Assembly (NCBI GenBank): GCA_029555885.1
Contig: JAKPQT010000113.1
Coordinates: forward strand, 1 to 29,531
DNA: 29,531 nucleotides
Origin: Chloroflexota bacterium
Lineage (GTDB): Bacteria > Chloroflexota > Anaerolineae > CG2-30-64-16
Direction: 5' to 3'
In this document: in pieces, positions 5,610 through 12,773 of the stretch
Numbering within the stretch: position 1 is the stretch's first letter
Layout of the letters: every line of letters starts with the position of its first letter
Made by a program: the position numbers and the translations under genes
The notes under the pieces: model-generated
What the model saw: only the letters and a program-made list of their open reading frames with translations
The model's database searches: none
Told to the model about the DNA's origin: nothing

Positions 5610-7784
5610 CTACTCCTGCAAGGCGCGGCTGAATACATCCAGGTTCTCGAATCCGGTCTCTGTCTGGCGGTAGAGGATGACGATGACCGTGTCGGGTGCG
5701 GCAGCAGGCGGGAGGCGGAACGGGTACGCGTCCATGACGACCTCGCCCGGCTGCCAGCGGGACATGGGGTAGACCCCGAACACCGGCTGTGCCCGGTCGA
5801 CCTGGGCCAGTTCCACTCCGTCCTGGGCCAGCCGGACCGACACGGACCACTCGGCTTCCAGCGCAGGTCCTGCCTGCCATGCCAGCATAACCACCGTCTC
5901 ACCGGTCGCCCGGTTGACCCCCCAGCGCCCCCCCACCAGCCTGACCTGACCCCCGAAGTCGTGTTCCCACGCGGCCAGTTCACCCTCCATCTCGACTTGG
6001 TCATTTTGTCCCTTGTCGGCGACGGCGACCAGCGTCCGGCCCAGCGCGCTGTAGCGCGCGTCCGTGCTGATCTCCAGCGGCACGAGCGGCAGCGCGGCCT
6101 CCGTCGCGGCGAAGCCGGGCGCAGGCAGCAAGCTGCGCGCCTGTTTGCTGGTCACGGGGCGCAGGTCGGGCCGCTGGCCCCAGATGTCGGTGACATAGCT
6201 CAACGCCAGCACCTCGGGCTGTGTGCCGAAGACGGCCGTGCCCGGCGGCGGGTCGTCGGCCAGGATGGCCCAGGCCGGGGCGAGGGCCGTGTCCTCCGGA
6301 CGGTCGCTGGCATCCGCGGCCGGGTAGGACAGCAGCCCGCGGTACGCTGCCAGCGCGACGAGCGCGGCGAGGATCGCCCCGCGCCAGAGATGGACGATTT
6401 GTACATGCGGCGCATCCTTCGACTGCGTGCGCCGCATGGCGGCGCCCATCCGCTCAGGATGCTTCGACTGCGTGTGCTGCGGCGCATCCTGAGCGGGTGG
6501 GCGTCGCGGGGCGACGCCTGGAGTCGAAGGACGCCGCAGTTGCGCCCCCGAGACGCTCTCCCACAGCCACGCCGCGCCCGCGGCGATTCCCACCGCCAGC
6601 AGCGCGTACGCGGGCATGATGACCTGGAACCAGTTCCCGAGCCGGTCGATCCAGCAGAAGACGAGGTAAATCGCCAGGATGGCGTAGAGCGTGACCGCCC
6701 GGCGCCGCGGCAGCGCGGCCAGGCCGGCCAGCCCGGCGAGCAGCCCCGGCCACGTCATCTCGCGCCAGATGAGCGCGGGGAATTCGGCGGTCAGGAAGGG
6801 CTGCAACGCCCAGGTCAGCTCGGAGCGGCCCTGACCGGTGGAGACGAAGCTGAGGAACCAGTGCCAACTGCTGGTCCACACGCCCATCCCGCGCCATTCG
6901 GGATGCTGGCTGCCGCGGATGTAGATGTAGGCGTAGCTCAGCAGGGGCAGGAGCGCGAGACCCAGCGCCGCGGCGATCAGCCGCGGGCGGCGCAGCAGGC
7001 CCGACTCGCGGCTGAGCACGAACCAGAGCAGCGGCGGCACGGCGAACAGCACCGTGACCTGGTGCGCGAGGCCGATGCCCGCGAGGAACGCCAGCGCCAG
7101 GAGGTAGCGGTCGTCGCGGGAGGCGGGAGCGCGTCCTTGATTGGCGAGCATCCTGAGCGGAGGCGCATCGCGGCGCGATGCCCGCAGTCGAAGGATGCGA
7201 GGGCGTGGGGCATCCTTCGACTGGTCGTCCGTCGTCTGCTGGGTTGAGCCGTGCACCCGCTCAGGATGCTCGCCCGATCTCTCCCACTTGAAGGCGAGCA
7301 GGCAGACCGCCAGCGTCCACGCGACCGACGAGGTGTACTGCTCGGTCGTGACCGCGTAGTACCAGAAGAAGTAGGTCAGCCCGTAGAAGGCGGACGCGAG
7401 GAATGCGATCGGCCAGCGTCGCGCGGCGCCCAGGCATTCGAGGATCAACGCGTGCAGCAGCGCCAGGCTGGCGAGCGCCCAGAGCGTCGAATAGCTGGAC
7501 AGGATGGGGATGGGGTTGTGGTCCGCGCCGAGCAGCGCACGGCCCGCGCGGAACCAGAGCCAACCGCCCATCGTGTAGAGCGGATAGCCGGGCGCGTTGC
7601 TCGGCCGGCCCTGCACCTGCGCGTACTGGTGGGTGATGAGGTCGCCGCCCGCGAGTTCTTCGGGCCGCAGTCCATTGTCGAGCGTGAGCAGGTAGAGCAC
7701 GGCGAACAGGACCACAAGGATCACGCCTGTGGCCCGCGCCGCGGTGCGCTGCGTGTCAGGTGTGGGGTGCGAGAGGAGGGCCAT
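5610..7784 (-). CDS. DUF2723-type multi-pass membrane glycosyltransferase-like protein with in-frame repeat insertions
   Basis: A 724-residue protein with about ten hydrophobic spans. The DUF2723 (GT-C/protein O-mannosyltransferase-like) signature is near the N terminus: after TM1 (VILVVLFAVLYLLTL) come the acidic GDLITHQYAQVQGRPS and NAPGYPLYTMGGWLW, where such enzymes carry their catalytic acid in the first external loop. It probably transfers a sugar from a lipid carrier outside the membrane. ATG 7784 is chosen because TTGACA-17-TATATT ends seven bases before it, implying a leaderless mRNA; an upstream frame extension of 29 codons has no SD. Residues about 172-212 and 417-457 are encoded by palindromic repeat clusters (7148-7269 and 6413-6534), are Arg/Ser/Asp/Pro-rich and fall in loops after membrane spans. 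The C-terminal part is soluble. Confidence 0.8.
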   Translation of the reverse strand: MALLSHPTPDTQRTAARATGVILVVLFAVLYLLTLDNGLRPEELAGGDLITHQYAQVQGRPSNAPGYPLYTMGGWLWFRAGRALLGADHNPIPILSSYSTLWALASLALLHALILECLGAARRWPIAFLASAFYGLTYFFWYYAVTTEQYTSSVAWTLAVCLLAFKWERSGEHPERVHGSTQQTTDDQSKDAPRPRILRLRASRRDAPPLRMLANQGRAPASRDDRYLLALAFLAGIGLAHQVTVLFAVPPLLWFVLSRESGLLRRPRLIAAALGLALLPLLSYAYIYIRGSQHPEWRGMGVWTSSWHWFLSFVSTGQGRSELTWALQPFLTAEFPALIWREMTWPGLLAGLAGLAALPRRRAVTLYAILAIYLVFCWIDRLGNWFQVIMPAYALLAVGIAAGAAWLWESVSGAQLRRPSTPGVAPRRPPAQDAPQHTQSKHPERMGAAMRRTQSKDAPHVQIVHLWRGAILAALVALAAYRGLLSYPAADASDRPEDTALAPAWAILADDPPPGTAVFGTQPEVLALSYVTDIWGQRPDLRPVTSKQARSLLPAPGFAATEAALPLVPLEISTDARYSALGRTLVAVADKGQNDQVEMEGELAAWEHDFGGQVRLVGGRWGVNRATGETVVMLAWQAGPALEAEWSVSVRLAQDGVELAQVDRAQPVFGVYPMSRWQPGEVVMDAYPFRLPPAAAPDTVIVILYRQTETGFENLDVFSRALQE
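6413..6534. repeat. Inverted pair of palindromic units inside the DUF2723 coding sequence (cluster A)
   Basis: Unit 1 (6413-6462) starts GCATCCTTCGACTG, carries a 7-bp hairpin with loop ATG (6429-6445) and ends CCGCTCAGGATGC. Unit 2 (6484-6534) is the same element reversed, with an 8-bp hairpin with loop GGG (6500-6518). Outer arms (6443-6462 with 6484-6503, and 6415-6424 with 6522-6531) allow a large cruciform. The protein frame stays open throughout. Confidence 0.85.
7148..7269. repeat. Inverted pair of palindromic units inside the DUF2723 coding sequence (cluster B)
   Basis: Same family as the cluster at 6413. One unit (7148-7198) runs from GCATCCTGAGCGG to AGTCGAAGGATGC with an internal 7-bp hairpin and loop GGC (7165-7181). 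The other (7210-7269) is reversed, from GCATCCTTCGACT to CCGCTCAGGATGC, with a divergent centre. The host frame remains open. Confidence 0.85.
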
Positions 7785-7791
7785 CGGGGGG

Positions 7792-7820
7792 AATATAGCG
7801 CAGCCGCGGCGGGCTGTCAA
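7792..7820 (-). promoter_or_regulatory. Strong promoter for the DUF2723 gene, leaderless geometry
   Basis: On the minus strand, TTGACA (7820-7815), exactly 17 bp, TATATT (7797-7792), then seven bases to ATG 7784. The -35 overlaps the stop codon of the upstream pseudouridine synthase gene (7817-7819). No Shine-Dalgarno is present. Confidence 0.8.
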
Positions 7821-8404
7821 AGGCGCGGCGCGCGAAGCGCTCGCACCTCCGCGGCGGTGAGCGTCCGCCACTCGCCCGGCGCAAGCCCGGCCAGGGTCAG
7901 CGGGCCGAACGCCACGCGCACCACGCGGAGCGCCGGATGGCCGACCGCGGCGGTCATGTGGCGGAGCTGGCGCTTCTTGCCCTCGGTCAACACGACGCGC
8001 AGCCAGGCGACCGCCGTGCCGCGCGCCACCTGCACCGGCACGGCCCGCGCGGGCAGCTCCGGCTCGGCGGGCAGCAGCTCGACGGACGCAGCGGCCAGCC
8101 GCGCGCCGCGAAAGGTCACCCCTGTCTGGAGCGCAGTCAGCGCCGCGGCATCCGGCACGCGCTCCACCTGCACGAGATAGGTCTTGGGCAGCTTGTACGC
8201 GGGGTGGGTCAGCCGGTGGGCGAGCGCGCCATCGTCCGTTAGCAGGAGTAGTCCCTCGCTGTCGAGGTCCAGCCGGCCCGCGGGCTGGACGCCGGGCACG
8301 GGCACGTAGTCGCGGAAGGTGGACCGTGCATCAGGCGCAGTCGGGTCGGCGTCCGCCAGGACACCGTAGGGCTTCCAGAAGATGAGATACGACAGGGCGG
8401 GCAT
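7817..8404 (-). CDS. RluE/RsuA-type pseudouridine synthase without S4 domain
   Basis: A 195-residue enzyme beginning with the usual short-form start (SYLIFWKPYGVLAD). The catalytic motif is AGRLDLDSEGLLLLTDDG with catalytic Asp46. HPAYKLPKTYLVQVE and the RQLRHMTAAVGHPALRVVRV motif near the C terminus are family hallmarks. It isomerises a uridine in rRNA; lack of an S4 domain and the length point to an RluE-like enzyme (23S rRNA) rather than RsuA, but the target base cannot be read from the sequence. The frame stays open far upstream, but that stretch is not conserved-looking. ATG 8404 lies seven bases after TATAAT (8417-8412), suggesting a leaderless message; another ATG at 8413 falls inside the -10 box. 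Confidence 0.9.
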   Translation of the reverse strand: MPALSYLIFWKPYGVLADADPTAPDARSTFRDYVPVPGVQPAGRLDLDSEGLLLLTDDGALAHRLTHPAYKLPKTYLVQVERVPDAAALTALQTGVTFRGARLAAASVELLPAEPELPARAVPVQVARGTAVAWLRVVLTEGKKRQLRHMTAAVGHPALRVVRVAFGPLTLAGLAPGEWRTLTAAEVRALRAPRL

Positions 8405-8411
8405 GGCCGCC

Positions 8412-8440
8412 ATTATAACATGGGTGGCTGCCCTTGAGAC
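8412..8440 (-). promoter_or_regulatory. Promoter of the pseudouridine synthase gene, leaderless geometry
   Basis: Consensus TATAAT on the minus strand (8417-8412), seven bases from ATG 8404. The -35 at 17 bp (GTCTCA, 8440-8435) is weak. Confidence 0.6.
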
Positions 8441-8443
8441 TGG

Positions 8444-8479
8444 ACAGGATTCATGGGATTTACAGGATTGTGGCATTTT
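8444..8479. repeat. Degenerate 9-base-period repeat (ACAGGATTN)
   Basis: Units ACAGGATTC, ATGGGATTT, ACAGGATTG and a decayed fourth lie in register at 8444-8479, between the two divergent promoters. It marks the left edge of the phage-derived island. Confidence 0.5.
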
Positions 8480-8485
8480 GGGGTC

Positions 8486-8515
8486 TTGACAAGAACGGAT
8501 GTTCGGGTGTATACT
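8486..8515 (+). promoter_or_regulatory. Promoter of the phage-derived island
   Basis: TTGACA at 8486-8491, 18-bp spacer, TATACT at 8510-8515. It would start near 8522 and leave a leader of about 84 bases before the first gene. The spacer contains a LexA-like operator. Confidence 0.75.
8492..8505 (+). promoter_or_regulatory. LexA (SOS) box of the Bacillus/actinobacterial type
   Basis: AGAACGGATGTTCG matches CGAAC-RNRY-GTTYG at every position except the first base and has a perfect GAAC-N4-GTTC core (8493-8504). It sits exactly between -35 and -10, where a repressor would block polymerase. This predicts induction of the downstream operon by DNA damage. Confidence 0.65.
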
Positions 8516-8605
8516 GAAAGTGACGAATGAATCACGCTTAGCGAATCGCGGCCCATCCGCACGTCCATGTGGGTGGGTTTGGTTTGCCCTCGGACAGGAG
8601 AAGCT

Positions 8606-8953
8606 ATGCGCACCAGCGAGCCAAGAGGGTGGGTCAAGGGGCAATCGGGGCATCCGAAGGGCCGGCGCATCCGCGCAAAGGGCTGGGCCGACCTGCTCCG
8701 GCGCATCGGTCACGAGCAGGTCAGCTTCGATGATGACGGGGAAGTCATGATTCTGAGTCGCGAGGAACGGCTGGCCCGCACCCTCTGGACTCGCGCGCTG
8801 GACGGCGACCTGAAGGCCGCGCAGATGCTCCTGGCCGCCGCGCGCGAGCAGGCCGCCCGCTGCACGGCCACCGTGAGCCTGACGCTGGAGGACCTCGCCG
8901 GTTCGCAGGCGGCTCGCGCCTCAGAAAGCCTGGCCGATGCGGACGACGAATAG
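8606..8953 (+). CDS. DUF5681 protein, likely small terminase-associated
   Basis: A 115-residue protein whose N terminus has the DUF5681 signature (WVKGQSGHPKGRR, residues 8-20), followed by a helical segment with a run of charged residues and a C-terminal acidic tail. DUF5681 proteins are commonly encoded immediately before a phage large terminase and are presumed to recognise or present DNA like a small terminase; this is contextual, not proven. ATG 8606 is chosen for AGGAG at 8596-8600; an in-frame ATG at 8567 lacks an SD. It is the first gene after the SOS-type promoter, and its end overlaps the terminase gene by 17 bases. Confidence 0.8.
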   Translation: MRTSEPRGWVKGQSGHPKGRRIRAKGWADLLRRIGHEQVSFDDDGEVMILSREERLARTLWTRALDGDLKAAQMLLAAAREQAARCTATVSLTLEDLAGSQAARASESLADADDE

Positions 8954-10490
8954 GGCCACGCAGCGGGCCGCTGGACGCAAGATGAACCGCCTGCAGGCCG
9001 AGTATGAGGCGTGCAACAAGTCGTTCACCTACTGGCTGGACCGTTACGGCACGCTCTACGACGCGACCGCGCGCGGCTGGACGCGCTTCCGCCTGTGGTC
9101 GAGCCAGGCGGAGGTGGCGGACTCGCTGGCGCGCGAGCGCCTGGTCATCATCCTCAAGGCGCGGCAGCTTGGCATGACCTGGTTGGTGGTGGGCCGGGCG
9201 CTCTGGCTGATGCTCTTTCGCCCCGCGGCGACGGTGCTGCTCTTCTCGCAGCGGGACGACGAGGCCGTGCATCTGCTCGGTTTCCGGCTGGCGGGCATGT
9301 ACGAACGGCTGCCCGCGTGGCAGCACGTCCGGTCGGTCAGCGTGCGCAACGCGCACGAATTCCGGCTGTCCAACGGGTCCGCGGCGCTCGCGTTCCCGAC
9401 GACCGGAGGCCGCAGCTATACGGCCACGCTCGCGATCGTGGACGAGGCCGACCACGTGGGCGGGTCAGCCGGCGGCGACAGCCTGGATGCGCTGCTCGAT
9501 GCGGTCAAGCCGACGGTCGACGGCGGCGGCTCGCTCGTGCTGCTCTCGACCGTGGATAAGGACCGGCCGCAGTCCGCGTTCAAGCGCATCTACCGGGCCG
9601 CGCGGCAGGGCGAGAGCGGCTGGCACGCCATATTCCTGCCGTGGTCGGCGCGTCCCGAGCGTGACCCTGCGTGGTATGCCGCGCAGCGGCAGGACATCCT
9701 GGCCCGCACGGGCACGCTGGACTCGCTGTACCAGGAATATCCGGCCAATGACGTGGAGGCGCTCGCGGGCCGGACGCGTGACCGGCGTTTCGCCGCGGAA
9801 TGGCTCGCGCGGGCGGACGATACGGCGGTTGAAAGTTGCAGGTTACAGGTTGAAGGTGAGGGTCACAACCTGCAACTTTCAACCTCGCAACTTTCGAACA
9901 TGCCCGGTCTGTCCGTCTGGGAGGAACCGCAGGAGGGACGATGGTATGTCATCGGCGCAGACCCGGCGGAGGGCAACCCGCGCTCGGACGAGAGCGCCGC
10001 GTGCGTGCTCGACGCGGCGACGGGCGACCAGGTTGCGGTGCTCGCCGGGCAGTTCGAACCCGCGGTGTTTGCCGCCTATCTCGCGGCCCTCCGCCAATGG
10101 TACGGCGCGGGGCTGCTCGTGGAGCGCAACAACCACGGTCATGCGGTCCTGCTGTGGCTGGCCGAGCACGGCGAGGGCGATGTGCTGCGCGGTCGCGACG
10201 GCCGGCCCGGCTGGCTGTCCAGCGGGCAGGGCAAGCCGCTGGCATACGACGCGGCCGCCGAGGTGCTGCGCGACGGCTGTCCCCGCGTCCGCGACCGCGA
10301 GACGCTGCGCCAGCTCATGGAGGTGCGCGGGACGACGCTGGCCGCGGGCAGCGGCGACCACGATGACCGGGCGACCGCGTGGGTGCTGGCGCAGGCCGCC
10401 GCGCGTTACTGTGCGCCCTCGGAGGCCGTCGCCAGCGTCATCCTCCCGCCGGAGCGCGTGGCGGACGAACGGGAGACCGCGGGGTGGTGA
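8937..10490 (+). CDS. Phage terminase large subunit
   Basis: A 517-residue DNA-packaging motor. ATPase domain: Walker A-like KARQLGMT (74-81), Walker B AIVDEAD (166-172) and coupling motif LVLLSTVDKD (200-209). The RNase H-like nuclease domain begins at about 335 with YVIGADPAEG (Asp342), then VERNNHG and a late HDDRATAWVLA, giving the three acidic metal ligands. It cuts concatemeric DNA and pumps it into the prohead through the portal. Residues about 298-321, the linker between the two domains, are encoded by a heptanucleotide repeat array (9827-9898) that keeps frame. The start is uncertain: ATG 8937 overlaps the previous gene, ATG 8982 is also in frame, and neither has a clear SD. All catalytic motifs appear intact. 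Confidence 0.9.
   Translation: MRTTNRATQRAAGRKMNRLQAEYEACNKSFTYWLDRYGTLYDATARGWTRFRLWSSQAEVADSLARERLVIILKARQLGMTWLVVGRALWLMLFRPAATVLLFSQRDDEAVHLLGFRLAGMYERLPAWQHVRSVSVRNAHEFRLSNGSAALAFPTTGGRSYTATLAIVDEADHVGGSAGGDSLDALLDAVKPTVDGGGSLVLLSTVDKDRPQSAFKRIYRAARQGESGWHAIFLPWSARPERDPAWYAAQRQDILARTGTLDSLYQEYPANDVEALAGRTRDRRFAAEWLARADDTAVESCRLQVEGEGHNLQLSTSQLSNMPGLSVWEEPQEGRWYVIGADPAEGNPRSDESAACVLDAATGDQVAVLAGQFEPAVFAAYLAALRQWYGAGLLVERNNHGHAVLLWLAEHGEGDVLRGRDGRPGWLSSGQGKPLAYDAAAEVLRDGCPRVRDRETLRQLMEVRGTTLAAGSGDHDDRATAWVLAQAAARYCAPSEAVASVILPPERVADERETAGW
9827..9898 (+). repeat. Heptanucleotide-period palindrome inserted in the terminase coding sequence
   Basis: Units of the GGTTGCA/GGTTACA/GGTTGAA type run to the right and their complements return. 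Arms 9827-9844 and 9867-9884 are exact 18-base reverse complements. The insert is translated as a Gln/Leu/Ser-rich linker between ATPase and nuclease domains. Confidence 0.85.
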
Positions 10491-10519
10491 ATGCAGTACA
10501 CAAGAAAGGAGGTCAATCC

Positions 10520-11878
10520 ATGCCACAGAACCGCACGATCGCGTGGCGGCGACAACGGCTGACTGGCTGGCTGGCGGAGCGGCTGGCAGCCCTCGCGCAG
10601 GTCACGGCGGAGCCGGTCGGCGCGCTGCACGATGGGCTGGTCGGGTTCAGCGCCGGGTCGCAGCTCGACAAGCCGTGGGATGAGCTGCGCCAGGAGTTCG
10701 ACGACGCGCGGGCTGCGTGGCGTCACAACGCGCTGGCCCGCCGCCTGGTGTCCATCGTGACCGCGTACGTCGTGGGCGAGGGCATCACGCTCGGCGCGGA
10801 GGAGCCGGCGCTGGCCGATTTCGCCGCCCGCTTCTGGAGCGACCCGCAAAACCGGCTCGAACTGCGCCAGTACCAGTGGTGCGATGAACTGACCCGCGCG
10901 GGCGAGCTGTTCATCACGCTTCACCTGAACCGGGCCGACGGCATGAGCTATGTGCGCGCGCTGCCCGCCAGCGCGGTGGACCGGGTCGAGACGCAGCCCG
11001 GCGACTACGAGACGGAACTCGCGTGCCACGAGGCAGTCGGGCCGGAGGACCCGGATTACGGTCAGGGCGGGCGCTGGTGGCGCAGCCCCGACCATCCGGA
11101 GGCGGATGTCCCGCGGGAGGATGGCCGGTATGCGCCGGTGTGCCTGCACTTCGCGGTCAACCGGCCCGTCGGCTGCGTGCGCGGGGAGAGCGACCTGGCG
11201 CCGGTGCTGCCGTGGGTGCGGCGCTACAGCCGGTGGTTGGAGGACCGGCTGCGGCTCAACGCGGCGGTGCGTGCGTTCCTCTGGGTCGTGCGCGTGCCGG
11301 GCCGCGCGGTGCCCGCCAAGCGGGCCGAGTACCGCCGCGCGCCGGAGCCCGGCTCGGTCCTGGTCGTGGATCGCGATAACGAAGAATGGCAAGCCGTTAC
11401 GCCGAACCTGCACGCGGCGGACGCGGCCGCGGACGGCCGGGCGATGCGCTGGATGATCGTCGCGGGTGGGCCGGGCACGAGCCTCGTGGACATCGGTGAG
11501 GCGGAGGAGGCGAACCTCGCGACGGCCCGCGCGATGGGCGAACAGCGCACGCGCTTCATGGCCGCACGGCAGGCGTACTTCGGCTACGTGCTGGGCAGCG
11601 TCGTGCTGGCTGCGTACAACCGGGCGGCCCGGCTGGGGCTGGTGGCTGGGCCGGAGCAACCCCTGAGCGCGCTGCGCATCGCGCTGCCGGATATCGCGCC
11701 GGAGGACAACGCCGCGCTGGCGCAGTCTGCGGAGTCGCTGGCCCGCGCGCTCAGCCTCATCGAGCGGACTGCGCCTGCCGGTGAGACGCAGAGCGCATGG
11801 CGGCGGCTGGCGCTGCGCCTGGTGCTTAAGTTCGCGGGCGAGCCGGTCAGCGAGGGGGAGTTGGCGGCGGCGGGCTGA
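10520..11878 (+). CDS. Phage portal protein
   Basis: A 452-residue protein directly after the terminase, where portal genes usually lie. Supporting features are the ARRLVSIVTAYVVGEGITL segment near residues 74-92, typical of portal N-terminal regions, mixed alpha/beta middle parts (RADGMSYVRALPASAVDRV), and a long late helix region (EANLATARAMGEQRTRFMAA). Portals form a dodecameric ring at one capsid vertex through which DNA enters. ATG 10520 follows a strong SD (AAAGGAGGT, 10505-10513); the frame opens earlier but inside the terminase gene. Identification rests on context and general pattern more than on a single motif. No internal repeat insertion is seen. Confidence 0.75.
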   Translation: MPQNRTIAWRRQRLTGWLAERLAALAQVTAEPVGALHDGLVGFSAGSQLDKPWDELRQEFDDARAAWRHNALARRLVSIVTAYVVGEGITLGAEEPALADFAARFWSDPQNRLELRQYQWCDELTRAGELFITLHLNRADGMSYVRALPASAVDRVETQPGDYETELACHEAVGPEDPDYGQGGRWWRSPDHPEADVPREDGRYAPVCLHFAVNRPVGCVRGESDLAPVLPWVRRYSRWLEDRLRLNAAVRAFLWVVRVPGRAVPAKRAEYRRAPEPGSVLVVDRDNEEWQAVTPNLHAADAAADGRAMRWMIVAGGPGTSLVDIGEAEEANLATARAMGEQRTRFMAARQAYFGYVLGSVVLAAYNRAARLGLVAGPEQPLSALRIALPDIAPEDNAALAQSAESLARALSLIERTAPAGETQSAWRRLALRLVLKFAGEPVSEGELAAAG

Positions 11879-11880
11879 CG

Positions 11881-11922
11881 AGTGATGAGTAACGAGTAAC
11901 AAGTAACAAGTAAGCAATGAGG
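11881..11922 (+). repeat. Heptanucleotide-period array (AGTAACA type)
   Basis: Six consecutive units in exact 7-base register (AGTGATG, AGTAACG, AGTAACA, AGTAACA, AGTAAGC, AATGAGG) begin two bases after the portal stop and run into the SD of the next gene. Confidence 0.85.
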
Positions 11923-11932
11923 AGGAGCCAAC

Positions 11933-12637
11933 GTGCATTACGTGAACAAGTGGTTGGGGGCTGTGGCGGCGGTGCTGCTGGGAGCGCTGCTCGTGGCTGC
12001 GTGCATGCCGGCCGCAGACTCGCCCGGCATGACCGTGCAGGGCACGACGAACTTCGACGATCTGGCGGTCAACGCCCTGGCAGTTGCAGGTAATCTGGCC
12101 GTGGCCGGCGCGCTGACCGGGGGCGGCGGGCCGGTGAGCCTGGGCGCCGCGGAGGTCAGCCTGGGCGATGTGGCTCTCGCGGGCAATGGCACACAGATCA
12201 GCGTGCGCGACGCGGAACAGGTGGTCGAACTGGGCAACACGGATGCGGGCATCGCACTGCGCATCGACGCGGCCGCGAGCCGGATGGTAGCGAGCGAGCT
12301 CGTGCTCACGGCCCGCCGCGATGTTGTGGCCGGGGCTGAGGACTGTCTCTTGACCGGCGCAGACACGCTGGCGTTCGTCCACAACGGCGGCGCGACCTCT
12401 GCGGTCACGTGCAGCCTGCCCGCGGCGGCCGCGGGGCGGAACTTCTGCTTCTATGTCGCGGCCGCGCAATCGCTGTACGTGGACCCGGCAGCCGGCGACC
12501 AGATTGCCGGGCTGACCAACGCAGCGGGCGACCGCATCGCGACGAACACGCCCGGCCACTCCATCTGCCTGGTCGCACTCGACAACACGACCTGGGCCGC
12601 GTACGCCACCACGGGCACATGGGCGGATGCAGATTAG
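11933..12637 (+). CDS. Phage-island lipoprotein with fibre-like C-terminal region
   Basis: A 234-residue protein started by GTG 11933 after GAGGAGGAG. It has a clear lipoprotein signal: Lys6, a hydrophobic stretch, and lipobox VAAC with Cys24, so the mature protein would be membrane-anchored outside. The rest is Ala/Gly-rich beta repeat (DDLAVNALAVAGNLAVAGALTGG-like pattern, shown only in part here) resembling phage fibre or adhesin shafts. It ends in a module (GDQIAGLTNAAGDRI, then SICLVALDNTTWAAYATTGTW) like caps of tail-fibre or host-surface proteins. A lipoprotein between portal and capsid genes is unusual. It could be a superinfection-exclusion or surface-modifying cargo gene, or a virion component whose signal is fortuitous. 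Confidence 0.65.
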   Translation: MHYVNKWLGAVAAVLLGALLVAACMPAADSPGMTVQGTTNFDDLAVNALAVAGNLAVAGALTGGGGPVSLGAAEVSLGDVALAGNGTQISVRDAEQVVELGNTDAGIALRIDAAASRMVASELVLTARRDVVAGAEDCLLTGADTLAFVHNGGATSAVTCSLPAAAAGRNFCFYVAAAQSLYVDPAAGDQIAGLTNAAGDRIATNTPGHSICLVALDNTTWAAYATTGTWADAD

Positions 12638-12761
12638 GTTGGAGGTTGAAAGGTTGCAGGTTACAGGTTAGAGAGGGACAGTGTGCAAGCTGAGAATCTC
12701 GCACTCACAGGTCCTCCACGGACGAACCTGCAACTTGCAACCTATGAACCTGAAACTCGCA
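12636..12761. repeat. Split heptanucleotide-period inverted repeat
   Basis: AGGTTGG/AGGTTGC/AGGTTAC-type units occupy 12636-12678 and complementary AACCTGC/AACTTGC-type units occupy 12725-12760. GTTGCAGGTT (12653-12662) is the exact complement of 12725-12734. The left array begins at the stop codon of the lipoprotein gene and the right array ends just before the SD of the capsid gene. Confidence 0.8.
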
Positions 12762-12773
12762 GAGGGAGGTGAC

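Noticed and set aside
5961..7247. 428-codon plus-strand open frame
   Set aside because: Antisense to the DUF2723 gene; Arg/Gln/Glu-rich shadow composition with no motif.
8405..8605. Alternative start of the DUF5681 gene at ATG 8567
   Set aside because: In frame, but no SD; AGGAG at 8596-8600 clearly serves ATG 8606.
8405..8713. N-terminal extension of the pseudouridine synthase to about 298 residues
   Set aside because: The added stretch lacks the S4 domain pattern, includes the divergent phage promoter and a 9-base repeat, and TATAAT lies seven bases before the conventional start.
10406..12559. 717-codon open frame on the minus strand
   Set aside because: It is antisense to the portal and lipoprotein genes, has Arg/His/Gln-rich composition typical of GC-rich shadow frames, and has no domain or SD.
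9827..12761. CRISPR-like appearance of the regular short repeats
   Set aside because: Units are 7 bases, degenerate and contiguous, without 30-base spacers, and no cas gene is present.
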